This document shows positions 1 through 11,807 of a stretch of DNA of 64,000 bases, one piece after another; the stretch's first letter is position 1; the number at the start of each line of letters is the position of its first letter. The notes under the pieces are model-generated. The model had not been told where the DNA came from. It saw only the letters and a list, made by a program, of their open reading frames with translations, and ran no database searches. Position numbers and translations under genes: made by a program. Source of the DNA: Porpolomopsis calyptriformis (Eukaryota; Basidiomycota; Agaricomycetes; Agaricales; Hygrophoraceae). The stretch is taken from NCBI GenBank assembly GCA_951640195.1, contig OX621169.1, positions 1,240,001-1,304,000 of the forward strand, in the 5' to 3' direction.

Positions 1-593
1 CGCCCGCCACTAAATATGAGATCGTAGTGTCATCAACAAACTGAGCTCATTTTTTTTTTTTCAATATTTGGCCCGTGCCTAACCCATAATTCCTTAGAAC
101 CTTCTCATCCATATGGAGCCCGCCGGGTCTAACCCATCTAGCCAACGACACCGATGGTGGCTCCAAGCTTCCATAACGTGAAACGTGTGTATCATATCAA
201 TCGGGGTATCAATTCGCTGATTCCGTCATCATGGCAAATTTCTTCGAAAATAATCCTTCCCAGCTAAGAACGTGAGTCCAGAAAGGTCCCTCGCAATGAC
301 TTGTGACTTATGTAATATATTAGGAGTGTTTCATGTTCGTCTTCATTGTGCTTGCGAAATCCATTTCCCAGAGAGCATTCAGTAGATGTCATGCAGATTA
401 AGCTAGGACTCAATACAGAAAATGAACCGATGACATTCATCTTGTGGAGAAGAACCATGATGCGCGTTTAGCTGGGAAAGAGGTTGTCAGGACACCTTAC
501 ATACAGCAAACGAAAGGACTTACCGCCAGCGCTGATGACCCGGTAATGAAATATGATGAGGAATACAGCGAGATGAACATAGGAAACTATCAC
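1..593. other. Intergenic / 3' flank, weak small-gene candidate
   Basis: This edge region holds no gene I can identify. A run of 12 T lies at 50-61. On the + strand an ATG at 231 opens a short frame (begins MANFFENNPSQLRT) that meets a good donor (GTGAGT, near 273) and a TATTAG acceptor near 324. After splicing, the frame continues to a stop near 472. It could be the start of a small unrecognised gene convergent with the kinesin gene, but no family resemblance supports it. The rest looks like the 3' untranslated flank of the kinesin gene. Confidence 0.3.
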
Positions 594-3500
594 TCACTTG
601 CTATCTTCATTCTGCAGTTTGGTAAGCGAATTTGATGCACCAACAACTCCGCCCGAGATAGGAGATGTAATCCCGGCGTTGCCCAACACGGACCCTCCTC
701 CACCTCCCCTAAGTGGTTTGGCGATACGACCAAAGCTAAGCGACGGTCCGGCGGCTTTTTGTGCTACAGGCAATCAGAGCCATCAGACTCCGTTGAGGCA
801 ACCGTCTCCTTGATACTTACCGCGGGCCTGGTCCAGTCTCTCCTTGACAGCTTGCAGTTGTAGCTCAAACTTCTGGTTCTGAACTGATAACCGGCGGTCG
901 GCATCCTGGAGTAATGCCTCCAAGTTCTGTATCCTTTCATTGCGAGCAAGAAGTTTCCGTTCAGCAATTCCGGCCTCTTTCTTGAGCGAAGAATTCTGTT
1001 CGACGAGCTTTTGCGTCCAATCGGGAGTCAGACTAGTCGGAACCCAGTACATTGAGCACCTACCTGTTTTTGCACCAATGTCAGTTGTTCCAGGTTTCGC
1101 TCCAAGAACGCCATCTTCTTCTGCTGCGCTTTGCTATTGCTGTTCCGGATAACGTTGTTGTATTGTTCTTTGATCTCGTCCAGCTGTATCTCGAGCTCTA
1201 CCACCTGTCAAAGGGTGTAAGAGACCAATGAAAAACTAGTCATCAATATAGAGGAATACCTTTTCGCAGCGGTTTTGCAAGTCCCGCATCAATGACTTTT
1301 TCACGCCGTCGAATTCCGCAAGCTGAACATTGATCGCCTTCCGCGTCCTCTCAAGATCCTGAGCGCTTTCGACCAAGTTCTTCCCGCCTTCGATACCAGC
1401 TGCTGCGATGGCAAGCGCCCGCTACACAGAATATAATCATGTGTTAATAAAAGAGGTTGCCAACATACCTTGAGTTCTTCGTTGACGCTCTTAAGGCTGT
1501 CGACAGCGGCATTTAGGCTGCGGACTTCATTCCCCTTCATCTCAAGCTGTTGTTTCAAGTCTACAACCTCGCTTTGGTGCGCATCTCGTTTGGCAGCATA
1601 CTGCGCCTCGAGCTTGTTCTGCAAGTGTGCTTCGTTAACAGTATGCCGACAATGAGAGAAAGTCTGAACCAACCTTGAGATCAGCAATGGAGTCGGCAAT
1701 ATCAACATTACCAGTCTCTTCCTCATTAATCGTTTTTTCTGGGTTTCCAAGCATACTCTGTTAGCTAAAATTCACCAACGACCAAGAAACGACAGCACGC
1801 ACCTAACAGTTCCTCGTATTCAGCTTCTAGTGCACTGACCCGCGCTTCTAGCTCATCTTTCCTCCGCGAAACCATCTCGTTCTCTTCCTGACTCACTCGC
1901 AGCCTATCGACCGTCTCGCGCAATAGACCCTGACCCTCAGAGAGCTGTCGTCGGACAGCCGCAAGGTCGTCGGGTGACAACGAGCCAACCGTGTCTATAC
2001 TGTCTAGTTTCGCAAGGACCTGTCGGAGTTGCTCGTCCTTCTCCGAAAACGCATCCTGCTATAGAATCGATTAGATCAAAAACGCTACAAGAAAGACGTG
2101 GGACCAACTGTGTCGAATTTAGCCATCATCACGGCCATCTTCTCCTGCTTGCGCTTCTCCTTGTCTTCGGCTGAAGAGTCTTTTTGGGCAGCCTTTAGCT
2201 CCGCTAGTACATTCTTGAGGTCCTCCAGCTCTTTTCTCGCATCCGAGTTCTGTTCCTTGAGGATATCGATGGTGATGACACTCTCTTTATTGTCATAATC
2301 CAGTCTTTCCACTTGCAAACGCAACTCGTTGAGTTGAGTTGACATCGACTTGTTTTCCTGCACCGTGGTCGGGGATATTGAGCTCGGCCACAAAGCTAAC
2401 TTGCAAACGACAAACCTTGGAAACAGTCGCCTCCTGCTCCTTCAGGAAGGCCAACTCTTCTTTCAACTCCTTCGCGAGCTTTTCTGCTAGAGCAAGCACA
2501 CTTTCCCTCTCCGCCAATGCATCGCTTAACTCATTCTCCCTCTTCAAGAATTCCTCTCTCTCATCCTTGTCCAACCCTATAACTGTCGGTGTCTGCGGCC
2601 GACTGTCTAATTCCACCCTTAACCTTTCTATCGACGGGATTACAGGCGTCATACTCCGCGATGCCGCCGGCGTGACACTGGACGGTGTAAGCGTCGGGGA
2701 AGTTTGGGCCTTCTTCGGTGGTGCAACGGCAGCGGTACCACCTTTGACAGCCGACGTAGCCCATTCTGATTGATCGACTTGTCCTCCAGATCTCCAGATC
2801 GAGAGTTCTGCCTCGAGTGCGGCAATGTACTTTTGATAAGAGGTGTTCGCAAGTTGTGCCTTTTGTAACAAGCCTTTGAGCTCGAGGGGTGAGAGCTCCG
2901 CATTGACGCGTGCAGTATTCTTGATGGATTTAGCGCGGATACCAAAGCGTAGAGTGGATAGTGTCTCGGCTTCATTGTAAGATGATGGTGAGCAGTTAAT
3001 AATAAGCGTGGTCCGCGAGTTGCCGCCCAGGGATTCTTGAAGGATTCGGGTCAGTTTCGAGTCACGGTAAGGAATATGTTTTGCCTGCATGTGTTGTCAG
3101 CTATCAGTCCACGTATGGATGAAAGAGACATGTACTTTATTATCCGTTAACGCATTAATAACCATTCCAAGTGCAGAGAGAGACTTGTTGATCTTCTTGG
3201 CTTCTTCCAACGTCTGCCCCGATGCACCAGTCTTTCCAACTTTCTCGGAACCGGCAAGATCCACCAGGTACAGGTTGCCAGTCTTTTGAGCCCCAGATTC
3301 AGTGTTCCGTTGTTGGATCGTGATAAGGAAAATAGAATGCGAGCGTGAACTTTCGGCATTCATGTCTTGAAGGGTAGTTGAGAATGCGGTGGAGAAGGGT
3401 AATAGAATTACTCACTGGTAGACGTTACAACTCTCGCTGCTCCTCCTGTCCGCATGATCTCATATACCTCCTGCGCGGTGCTTACATAGTAATCTGACAG

Positions 3501-4340
3501 GCCCTTCACATATACGCCTTTCGACTTTTCTTCGTGGATCTGGAGATTATCATTTTGTGCTGTATTGACCGGGTCATAAGCGTAGGTTTGGATTGATGCG
3601 CACAAGGGTTACACGCACGTGCAAGCAAATCCCGAATACGTTCGAGGTATATCTCCATGTATGACACCTTTACAAGGTACTCGAGATGCGCGTCGCTCTC
3701 TACGATAGATTGAAATATCTGTTCCGTTATTCGGGGAATGATTCCTTTCAGTTCGGCAGAGTCGATATCTGCACCCTGTGTGACGATGGTCGTGATCAAA
3801 ATGTTCCCTTGAATGAAGATGGATCAAACCATCATAGTAAATGTCTTGCCACTTCCGGTTTGACCGTAAGCGAAAACAGTGCCGTTGTAGCCATCGAGGA
3901 CATCTGTACACTCCAGTGAGTAATGTGTTTATCACAGTGGAAGCCACAACCAAAGGCCTCTTGGACGCAGGGAGTCGATTTCACCTTTAACAATCCTACA
4001 TCACATAGATCCGTCAGTACACGCTTCATGAGACGGGAGTAGGACTCACTCCTTAACGCCATAATCGAACACCTCCTGCTGCTTTGCAATCATCGAAAAT
4101 ACTCTATCAAACGTAAATCCATCCCTCTCGGGCCCAGAACTGAGCATTGCGCTCTTCAATTGTACGGATTGGAGATTGTCATCGAGGGAGACCACGATTT
4201 CTCCACCTTCGCGAGTCTCGATCGAGTTCTGCGGTCGAAACCTGTACGGCAAGGAAAGAATGGGGTGAATTGCTGATGGCCGGGGAGAAAAGGGGACCAA
4301 CCGACCGACAGACAACCTTGATGTTGGTAGAACTGGCCAT
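594..4340 (-). CDS. Conventional kinesin-1 heavy chain (plus-end motor)
   Basis: Motor protein that hydrolyses ATP to carry vesicles and organelles towards microtubule plus ends in the hypha. The N-terminal motor domain is clear. It begins NIKVVCRFRP, with an intron between V and V. The P-loop GQTGSGKT is at about 3830-3870, switch I falls in the NAESSRSHS stretch (about 3330-3363) and switch [15 protein letters not shown] at about 3225-3270. A long coiled-coil stalk follows, rich in E, K, Q and L (exons between 2950 and 780). The last exon encodes a Gly-rich tail ([12 protein letters not shown]) typical of fungal kinesin-1 and stops at 594-596. About a dozen short introns interrupt it, and the protein should be roughly 950-1,000 residues. 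Start chosen as ATG 4338-4340, giving [10 protein letters not shown] as in the family. The motor order and the tail exclude kinesin-3 and kinesin-5. Confidence 0.93.
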
Positions 4341-4702
4341 GATGGCTTGATGGCTGGATCGATTAGTCTACTTGCCAATGGACTTTAAATAATGTGCTCC
4401 AGACAACAAAAGAGATCTATGGGGTATGTAGTCGCCGCGTTGGGGCCAAATGGGGCCAAGCTGGACGTCGTGGGTGAGAGTGGGGAAAGGAGCAACTGCC
4501 AACAACTGAGACCAGCTGAAATTCCAGAAAGCGTTGTCTGTGGCTGTTTCAAGGCTAAAGCACAACCTCGAAAAAGTAATCGAAGAACTCAGCCAAAGTC
4601 AAGAGCAAGATCGATTCAAGCAAGGACGATGTATTATAGTGTATATGTATCGTATTACTTTCGTCTACGGAGACCAGACGCTGTCCAAGAAGTTGTGCAT
4701 AG
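4341..4702. other. Intergenic between kinesin-1 and ELF1
   Basis: About 360 bp holding the 5' flank of the kinesin-1 gene and the 3' flank of ELF1, which are transcribed in the same direction. Reading frames cross it on both strands but lack motif support. I see no RNA gene or repeat. Confidence 0.5.
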
Positions 4703-5149
4703 TCAGTCGTCGTCACTACCGACAGACGGAGCAGAGGGAAGAGGTCTGCTTGAAGAAGAGGTGGCAGGACGGCGGACGGTTTGCTCTTTTTGTGCGGCAT
4801 CCGCAGCATCGATCCATTCAGAGTAGATGTCGACAGGTTCTGTCAAGTCTGAGCAACGAAAGCTCGAATCAAATTTCTAGGTGATTAACCAGGGCGCGGT
4901 GGACGTACGATTCACTTTGCTCTGGTAACGCTGGTCGCAGACTCTGCAAATCAGCTGGGCGAGCCCCTCTTTCCTGTCCAGGCGGACTGTGACAGACTTG
5001 TCGTGGTGACAAAATAAACATGTAAATGCGACATCTATTTTTTTTTTTTCATTTCAGCCAAGCTGGATAGGTTGACCGTAGAACAGACCTAGAGGTTCCT
5101 TTTTTCTCGTCGGACCTGGCTTGCGAGAGGATTTTTTGCGCTTGCCCAT
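4703..5149 (-). CDS. ELF1: Transcription elongation factor Elf1 (zinc ribbon)
   Basis: Small nuclear factor that binds elongating RNA polymerase II and helps it pass nucleosomes. Three exons can be spliced by eye. Exon 1 gives a basic start MGKRKKSSRKPGPTRKK. Exon 2 begins LDVAFTCLFCHHDKSV and continues to LICRVCDQRY, supplying the four zinc-ribbon cysteines as two CxxC pairs. Exon 3 carries the signature EPVDIYSEWIDAADAA and ends in an acidic SDDD tail. Total length is about 110 residues, normal for fungi. The first intron runs through an A-rich tract on the coding strand (T-rich on +, near 5040) to a TAG acceptor. The gene is divergent from kinesin-5, with 88 bp between start codons. All hallmark residues are present, so the identification is firm even though the exons are short. 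Confidence 0.93.
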
Positions 5150-5237
5150 TACTGTTCACTGAGAGCGAGGTAATGGCACGTGATCCAGACGTGTCTTTCT
5201 TTCGTTGATCGCCTTTGTTTGTCAGACGCGTCAATCA

Positions 5238-8200
5238 ATGGCTGCTCGTCGTCCCCCTTCTGCAAGAGATCGCCGTGCAAATCAAACCAATCAAATTCCC
5301 GCTCACTCATCGCAACCATCGAGCAGGCCCCGTTCTGTCTTGTCAAAATCTCGCGAAGAGCCCCAACCGGAACCGTCACAACCTGCCCAAAAGAACGTCA
5401 GGAATCCTCACCAGGAAGATCCCGAAACTAATATCCAAGTCGTTATTCGCTGTCGCCGTCGCTCTGATCGAGAGATTCAGGACAATTCACCGATCATCGT
5501 CAGCTCAAACGGCGCAAAGAGCCAGGATGTCACCATTGAGACCTCCACTCCCGTCTCTAGTCTCGGGATCGTCACGCTGCCACCTACCCGAACCTATCCA
5601 TTTGATCTAGTTTTCGGTCCAGAAGCGGACCAAGCCATAATCTATCACAACGTCGTAAGCCCCATGTTGGACGAAATGCTCATGGGGTATAACTGCACGC
5701 TATTCGCATATGGGCAGACTGGAACAGGGAAAACGTACGTTATAACTACTCATTATACCACTCAGAACTCAGATGCGACACAGCTACACTATGCAAGGTG
5801 ACCTAACCCCTACGCCAATGGGAAATCCCTCGCCCCAAGCAGGCATGATCCCTCGCGTCCTTTTCCGCCTCTTTCATCATCTCGAGACGACCGCTGCCGA
5901 CTATAGCGTCAAGATTTCTTTCGTCGAGCTCTACAACGAAGAACTTCGCGACCTTCTTGCCCATGAACTCCCCCCACCGTCAGGTTCCACACAGCCTATG
6001 GGAATGGGCAGCAGTGGATCCGCCTCGAAAGACAACGGTGGCGGCGCGCTGAAGATTTTTGACGACGCCAATAAACACGGCGTATTTATCCAAGGCCTCG
6101 AGGAAGTCTGCGTGAGGGATGCATCTGACGCTTTGCTGCTTCTCACCAAAGGATCCGAGCGCCGCCAGATCGCCGCGACCAAGTTTAACGATCATTCGAG
6201 CCGCTCTCATTCAGTATTCTCGATTACAGTCCATCTGAAAGAAACATCGAGTATGGGGGACGATTTGCTCAAGATTGGGAAACTCAATCTAGTGGACCTA
6301 GCGGGATCCGAGAATATAGGCCGTTCCGGGGCCGAAAACAAGAGGGCGAGAGAGGCTGGGATGATCAACCAGAGTCTACTTACTCTGGGGAGAGTTATTA
6401 ATGCCCTCGTTGACAAATCAGCCCATGTCCCTTACCGGTAAGTTTGTTCTTCGAAGGATAGTGACAGCAGCTGATCTCTAACGTAGCGAATCAAAACTCA
6501 CCCGTCTGTTACAAGACTCGCTTGGAGGGCGTACCAAGACTTGTATTATCGCAACCATTTCTCCCGCACGCTCTAACATGGAAGAAACTCTATCGACTCT
6601 GGAATACGCTATTCGTGCCAAAAACATCCGCAACAAGCCGGAGCTCAACCAGCGTACGACACGTAACTCCCTACTTAAAGAATACGTCGCCGAGATTGAG
6701 CGTCTCAAGGCAGATGTCCTCGCCGCACGGGAAAAAAACGGCATCTTTGTCTCCGAGGAAACTTGGAATCAAGTCATGACGGAGAAAGAGCTTATGCAGA
6801 CTGAACGCGAGGAAGCCAAGAAACAAGTAGGGATCGTGGAGAGCCAGATGATCAACCTGCGAGAGGAGTATGACCAGAGTATCGCGTTGCATAAGAAGAA
6901 AGACGTGGAAATCAGAGATACCAAAAAGCGGTTGAAGAACACAGCGGAAGAGTTGGAAGGGACGATGGAAGAGTTGAAGTCCGTGAAAGTTGCGCTTGAG
7001 GATGAAGTCTTAGTGAGGGAGGCCTACCAGAAGAACGAGGTCAAACTCGATGGAGTGGCGCGTAACCTGAAGCTGACGGCGAAGGAGAGTGTGAGAGATT
7101 TGTCTGGTCTCTTCGAAAAACTTCGTATGTATTTGTTCTTCCGACCTCTCTCTTTCTTACTTATTGTGACAGATCGCAAAACATCTGTCCTCCAGTCAAA
7201 TTCACTAGCGGTCGCCAGCCACAGTGAAATCTTTTCGTCCGGAGCCCATGAGCTTTCTTTAAAGCTACAGGAATTTGTCAAATCTTCTTCGCAGATAACG
7301 CTCAAACTCCGAAACGACGCCACAGAATTCCAAATGAAGGAGCTGGACGTACTTACGACTCATTCTGAGCGTATCGACGCGGTTTTGCAACGTCTAGAAG
7401 AGGCTCTTGTCGTGATCCACGATAAGGACGAAATTTCAAATAACGCCCTATCAGTCATAGAGAATGTCGTTAAGGAAACCCACGAGAAGCTCAAGTCCGG
7501 ATTTGATGCGTGGGGCGATGGCCTGAAGAAGAGTTATGAAGTTCTGTCACATGATGTCGAGGTGAACTACGCCCTTGGGATCTCAACCATTGAAAAGGCC
7601 GTGAAAACCATGGGGTCGCTCATTGAGGCGGTGACACGCGAAGCGCTTGAATATATAGAAAGCGAACGCAAATCCGTGCTCCAGGTTAACACCATCTCTG
7701 ATTCTGCAGTCAACAGCGAGGTTGCACGACTCCACCAGCAGAATGAAATGCTAGTGCAATTACTGGAGACCGAGAGAGCACAAGGGGAAAAGGCCAGGAA
7801 TGAGTTGATCCAACGGGTGTCTCTCATACTCGGCGAATACACGGGGGAGCGTGATAGGAAGTTGGCGGAGTCTCTTGAAGCTGTTCGTGGGAGCAATGCT
7901 AAAGGAGAAGAGACAATGGTATCGTTCAGAGATGGACTGGTTCAGATCACGACGGATATGGGCAAGAGAAGCGAAAAGGCGGTTGGGGGTTGGGAAAAGA
8001 GAAGGGGAGAAGGGAAAAGGACGAGAGACGGTGCTTTGAAGGTTGGACCATCATCCTGTCACGAGATTCTTGGTAAACTGACTTGCCTGACAGACCCTAA
8101 ACACAGCTAAAACAACTTTTACTGACGGCTTGAGCAAGATGCAAGGCTCGGTGTCGAATGCGATAACGACACATTCGACCCTAATTCACAAGCAAGCTCG

Positions 8201-9025
8201 AGACGGGAGTACCACTTGCACCGAAGGTAACTAGGATATTTCGGGTGTAATTCTGTTGCTGATTTTTTTGGTATAGCATTTGACCGACATGTCCGGGCTA
8301 AAAAGGCTCGAGTGGATGCCCGCAATGTCGTGATGGCGGACGTAAAATCCGAATATCGATATCTACAACTTGGCACAGCGTCTACCTCTCGGAACGTGGA
8401 AACGGCGGTGGATCGGGTAATTACAGAGGTACCTCGTTACTCGCTTTCTTTTGCTCGAGGCTTTCTTATTTCTTTATACCAGGCCGACGGACTCACCAGG
8501 GCGGTCGACGCGTACCACAAAATAGCGGTGACGAATTTGTCAACTATGAAGGACGCCACACAGACAATGGTTAAACAAGGCGCACAAGAGGATGTGCCCA
8601 TGGGAACAACCCCCCGCAAACGGGCATTCGAAGTCATTACCCACTGGCCATTGACTCATAGTCGTGAAACGATCTTGAAAGGGTCAAGAGAGAAGTCGGC
8701 ACCAACCGTCGGTGGCAGTAATCCACATGTTCCTAACGAGAACGAGCGGCCAGATGTCTCTGCGCCAGAAGCACTGGGCGAATCCCATGGAAATGCTTCC
8801 CGTGCTGGAGACGAGCTTTGCGCATCAGCGTCTTCATTGTCATCATCACTGGCTTCTTCGATGTCATCTTCAGAAACACCCCGACCTGCGGTTCCTCCAC
8901 TATCCATGCCATTAAGGAAGATGGTTCGTGATGGTTCGCAGAAATCAGGTCTTTCAACCACGGGGGCTTTGACAGACCACCCCACGAATATCATCCCAAG
9001 TCGAAGAGCAAGAAGAGCTCGTTAA
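5238..9025 (+). CDS. bimC: Kinesin-5 (BimC/Cut7/Eg5 family) mitotic motor
   Basis: Homotetrameric spindle motor that slides antiparallel microtubules apart in mitosis. A disordered N-terminus precedes the motor domain, which begins NIQVVIRCR near 5430. The P-loop GQTGTGKT is at about 5715-5738 and is interrupted by an intron (AAAAC/GTACGT...CACAG/CTACACTATG, restoring KTYTM). [11 protein letters not shown] follows near 6190 and the kinesin-5 switch II signature [20 protein letters not shown] near 6290. A long coiled coil covers about 6650-8100. The BimC box, the tail phosphorylation motif of this family, is visible as [18 protein letters not shown] at about 8600-8655. The protein ends SRRARRAR at 9025. 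ATG 5238 ([13 protein letters not shown]) is preferred; an in-frame ATG at 5205 would add 11 residues. Length is about 1,150 residues, usual for the family. Confidence 0.93.
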
Positions 9026-9215
9026 TAGAAGATACCGTTTCTGCGCTTTCCTTGAACTGTTATGTACTCTGCTTTATCATTATTCTTACCTGTATAAAAA
9101 CAACGCCAGAAGTGCGTGCAAGTTCTTTGTGGAAGATGGACACCGTAAATATATCATTAGCCTCCACACGTACATAGTATACATATGCACACTGAACATT
9201 GCAAACAGTCTGTAG

Positions 9216-11715
9216 CTATCTATGGGATGTCTCACCTTCTATCATCTCGACTTGTTCATCGCCTGTTGCGACCGCTTGCCAACCTGTTCCAGCTGGCCGC
9301 CCTCGTATCCGGTCGATCCAAGAGGTGAACCACACTGAGCGATTACCCGACGAGTCAGCCGGTAATGGTTAATTGAGACAAGGAGATCAAGCGACGCACC
9401 AATTATCTTAGGCATGTCATCATCGTTCCGATGGGTGATATAATAAACGGGTACTCCGGCAACTACAAAGCCTAAAGTAGACATGAGTGAAGGGGTGGTT
9501 TGTGACAACTGTGATATTTACCCAGAACCGCGATGGCCTCAAGAGGAGCAGCTATGATGGGCATGCAAAGCAAGAAAAGAGCAACCTTGCCGCACTTAAA
9601 TTAGGCATAGAGTTCTTGGGCTTTGTGAGAAACGTACTCCGCAGAAGATCAAAGGGGTGAGAATCCATGTTTTATAGGGCCTGGAGCCGCCGTCATTAAG
9701 ATGTCTATGGAGATGGGCGGATACGGCTTACCTCTCTAGCATTGGCTCTTTTATGCGCAAAATCACCAGCCCAAGCACCTGATTGCTTCTTGTAGGCAGT
9801 GGACAGAACAATTGATTTTTGCAAAACTTACCGTAAGAAAGTAAAATGCCCAGGAGGCGACCACTGAGAAATTGATCAGGGACCTAAATCCACCGCCGAT
9901 AAGAATGAAAGTGATGGTAATCCCAGCCTGGAGTAAGGTGGCATTCAAAGGTGTCTTTCGAGTCTTGTGCAGACGTCCAAACATTTCGGGTAAAAACCGT
10001 TCCCGACCGGCGGCATAAATTAGTCGTGATGACGTGAACACAGAGCCTGTAATCTCGTTACACAAAAAATAGAGATGGAAAAGTAAGAAGAATACCATTC
10101 AATGCACCGAAACAGGAGACGGCCACCATGCAAGCGAAGACTATGCCTCCTATGGGGCCAAAGAGGGCACGGCCAAAGTCCAGCGCAACAGTGTTACTGA
10201 GACCAACAATAGTCTTGCCACTATTACAAATTTTTTCCGAAAGAGAAGTGCAACTGGCATACCTTGTCCAAAACAGCAAAATACGCGACGTTAGCGAGGA
10301 GAAAAAGTAACTAAAGGCAAACTGTTGTAAAACACCAAATCGAGTGAAAGACTCAACCGACCGTGACACATGCCATACTGTAATGTATGGCCCTGGGGAT
10401 GTTCCTTTCTGGATGTTTCATCTCTCCCGCGACGTAGTTTGCTTGATCCCACCCGTCAAAAGCCCACTAAAATACCTTCCAGCTTTAATGACATACACGA
10501 GAGACTGAGCATATGAAAGAAGTCACCAGCCCGGAGTATAAGGCCAAAGAGTACGATGATGGACTATGACTTGATCCAGCGAATAGTGGTTGCGTGAAGG
10601 ATGGAGACGCGTGTCCTCTGGCCAGTCGCACTATGCCTAGAATTGTGATAGAGATCTGTAGAGGGCGGTTACAAAACAAACAATGAGTGGATGAGGGATA
10701 CATGCCAGGGACGCCACCTTGAAGAAAATCATCAACATGTAGCTCTATCATGGCGTGAAGTGAAACCTTCACCTTGACGGTTGTGAATACCACTGCCGCA
10801 CGTGTGCCCAACTTGCGTGTGGCCACACAAAGAACTGTCACCACAACAATTGCAACTACCGCGGTAAGCTTGATGGCCCATTGAGGAATGGAATCCGGCG
10901 ATACCTCGGCACTTGTGCTGTGCCAGAAGAGACGGTTGATATATTCAGCAAAGATCAGACTGATTACCGCGTTTCCGCCTAGGCTCGAGGAACTGAATCA
11001 ATTAAGCCTCTTGCAACAATAACCTTGAGAACATACCAGGCTTGAGTGCAATGATAGCAGTCCAGGAAAACAGGAAAGAAACCAGCGGACCGTAGGAATA
11101 TGCAAGGTATGCTTGTGCTCCTCCATTAAGTGGTATTGAAGACCCCAATTCCGCAAAACTACTCGCGCCGGTCCACGCCAAGAGGCCTGAGGTGAGCCAT
11201 ACCACCAAGCTGGCGCCGACGCTGTTTGTATTGGCCACAATGACTCCAGGTGACGAGCTGAATACAAACACGTCAGAGCAATGGCAACGTTCTTGGCTGT
11301 GCTCACAATATGCCAGACCCGATCTAGTCCATTATGCTCAGTTGTTTGGACACTGAACTAATTCAACGAGCAGATCGTACCTGCAATCCAACAACAAGAG
11401 CGATGGCTTCACTTCAAGTTAAACTTAATCCAACCCTTGACAGGCTAGACCCGACGACGTACCATTCACGAGACTTATATTTTTCTCTCCCGCACCGTGT
11501 AAATCGTCTGGCTCACTTAGGCTGGCAGTCAGGGGCAAGAGATCGTGTCGGAAATCAAAACCCGACATAGAAAATGATCTTCTATGTCGGGTTTCCCGCG
11601 GTCCCTCCGACATTTCGAGAGCACGTAACGAGTCTTCGGACTCATTGGAATGGCGAAAAGGCAGCGACGGGGCAAGAGCTTGGGTTTCGCGCTCATCTTG
11701 TGACGAGCGAGACAT
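9216..11715 (-). CDS. APC-superfamily amino-acid permease, LAT/Mup1-like
   Basis: Plasma-membrane amino-acid transporter of the APC superfamily, closest in pattern to the L-type/high-affinity methionine permease group. A hydrophilic N-terminus of about 85 residues (start ATG 11713-11715, [10 protein letters not shown]) precedes the helices. The TM1 family motif is rebuilt across introns as [20 protein letters not shown] (11330-11225). TM2-TM3 follow with [20 protein letters not shown]. Later come [17 protein letters not shown] and [20 protein letters not shown], a LAT signature near 10010. Remaining helices run to about 9430. After a final intron the tail ends near 9216. Codon frames stay open in every exon, so the gene looks intact. 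Substrate cannot be decided from sequence; methionine or other large neutral amino acids fit. The first coding exon contains a perfect 15-bp inverted repeat (separate entry). Confidence 0.85.
11558..11594. repeat. Perfect inverted repeat, 15-bp arms, 7-nt loop, in coding DNA
   Basis: The left arm AAACCCGACATAGAA (11558-11572) and right arm TTCTATGTCGGGTTT (11580-11594) are exact reverse complements separated by AATGATC. It lies in the first exon of the permease, roughly 40-50 codons after the start, so the mRNA would carry a stable stem-loop inside its coding region. The arms encode arginine- and serine-rich residues of the disordered N-terminus. Confidence 0.95.
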
Positions 11716-11807
11716 CAACACGTTGAAATCAAATTGATCGTGCGGACGTGCTGCTGTCGGTGCTGTTTACATTCGTTTGTCAAAGCCGTCTACATTCACA
11801 TTCGACG

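Noticed and set aside
2339..2773. 144-codon plus-strand frame rich in Ser and Phe
   Set aside because: Shadow of the kinesin-1 coiled coil on the opposite strand (Glu/Lys codons read backwards give Phe/Ser/Leu).
4392..4826. Plus-strand 144-codon frame between the kinesins
   Set aside because: Overlaps ELF1 on the other strand, and its sequence shows no family features.
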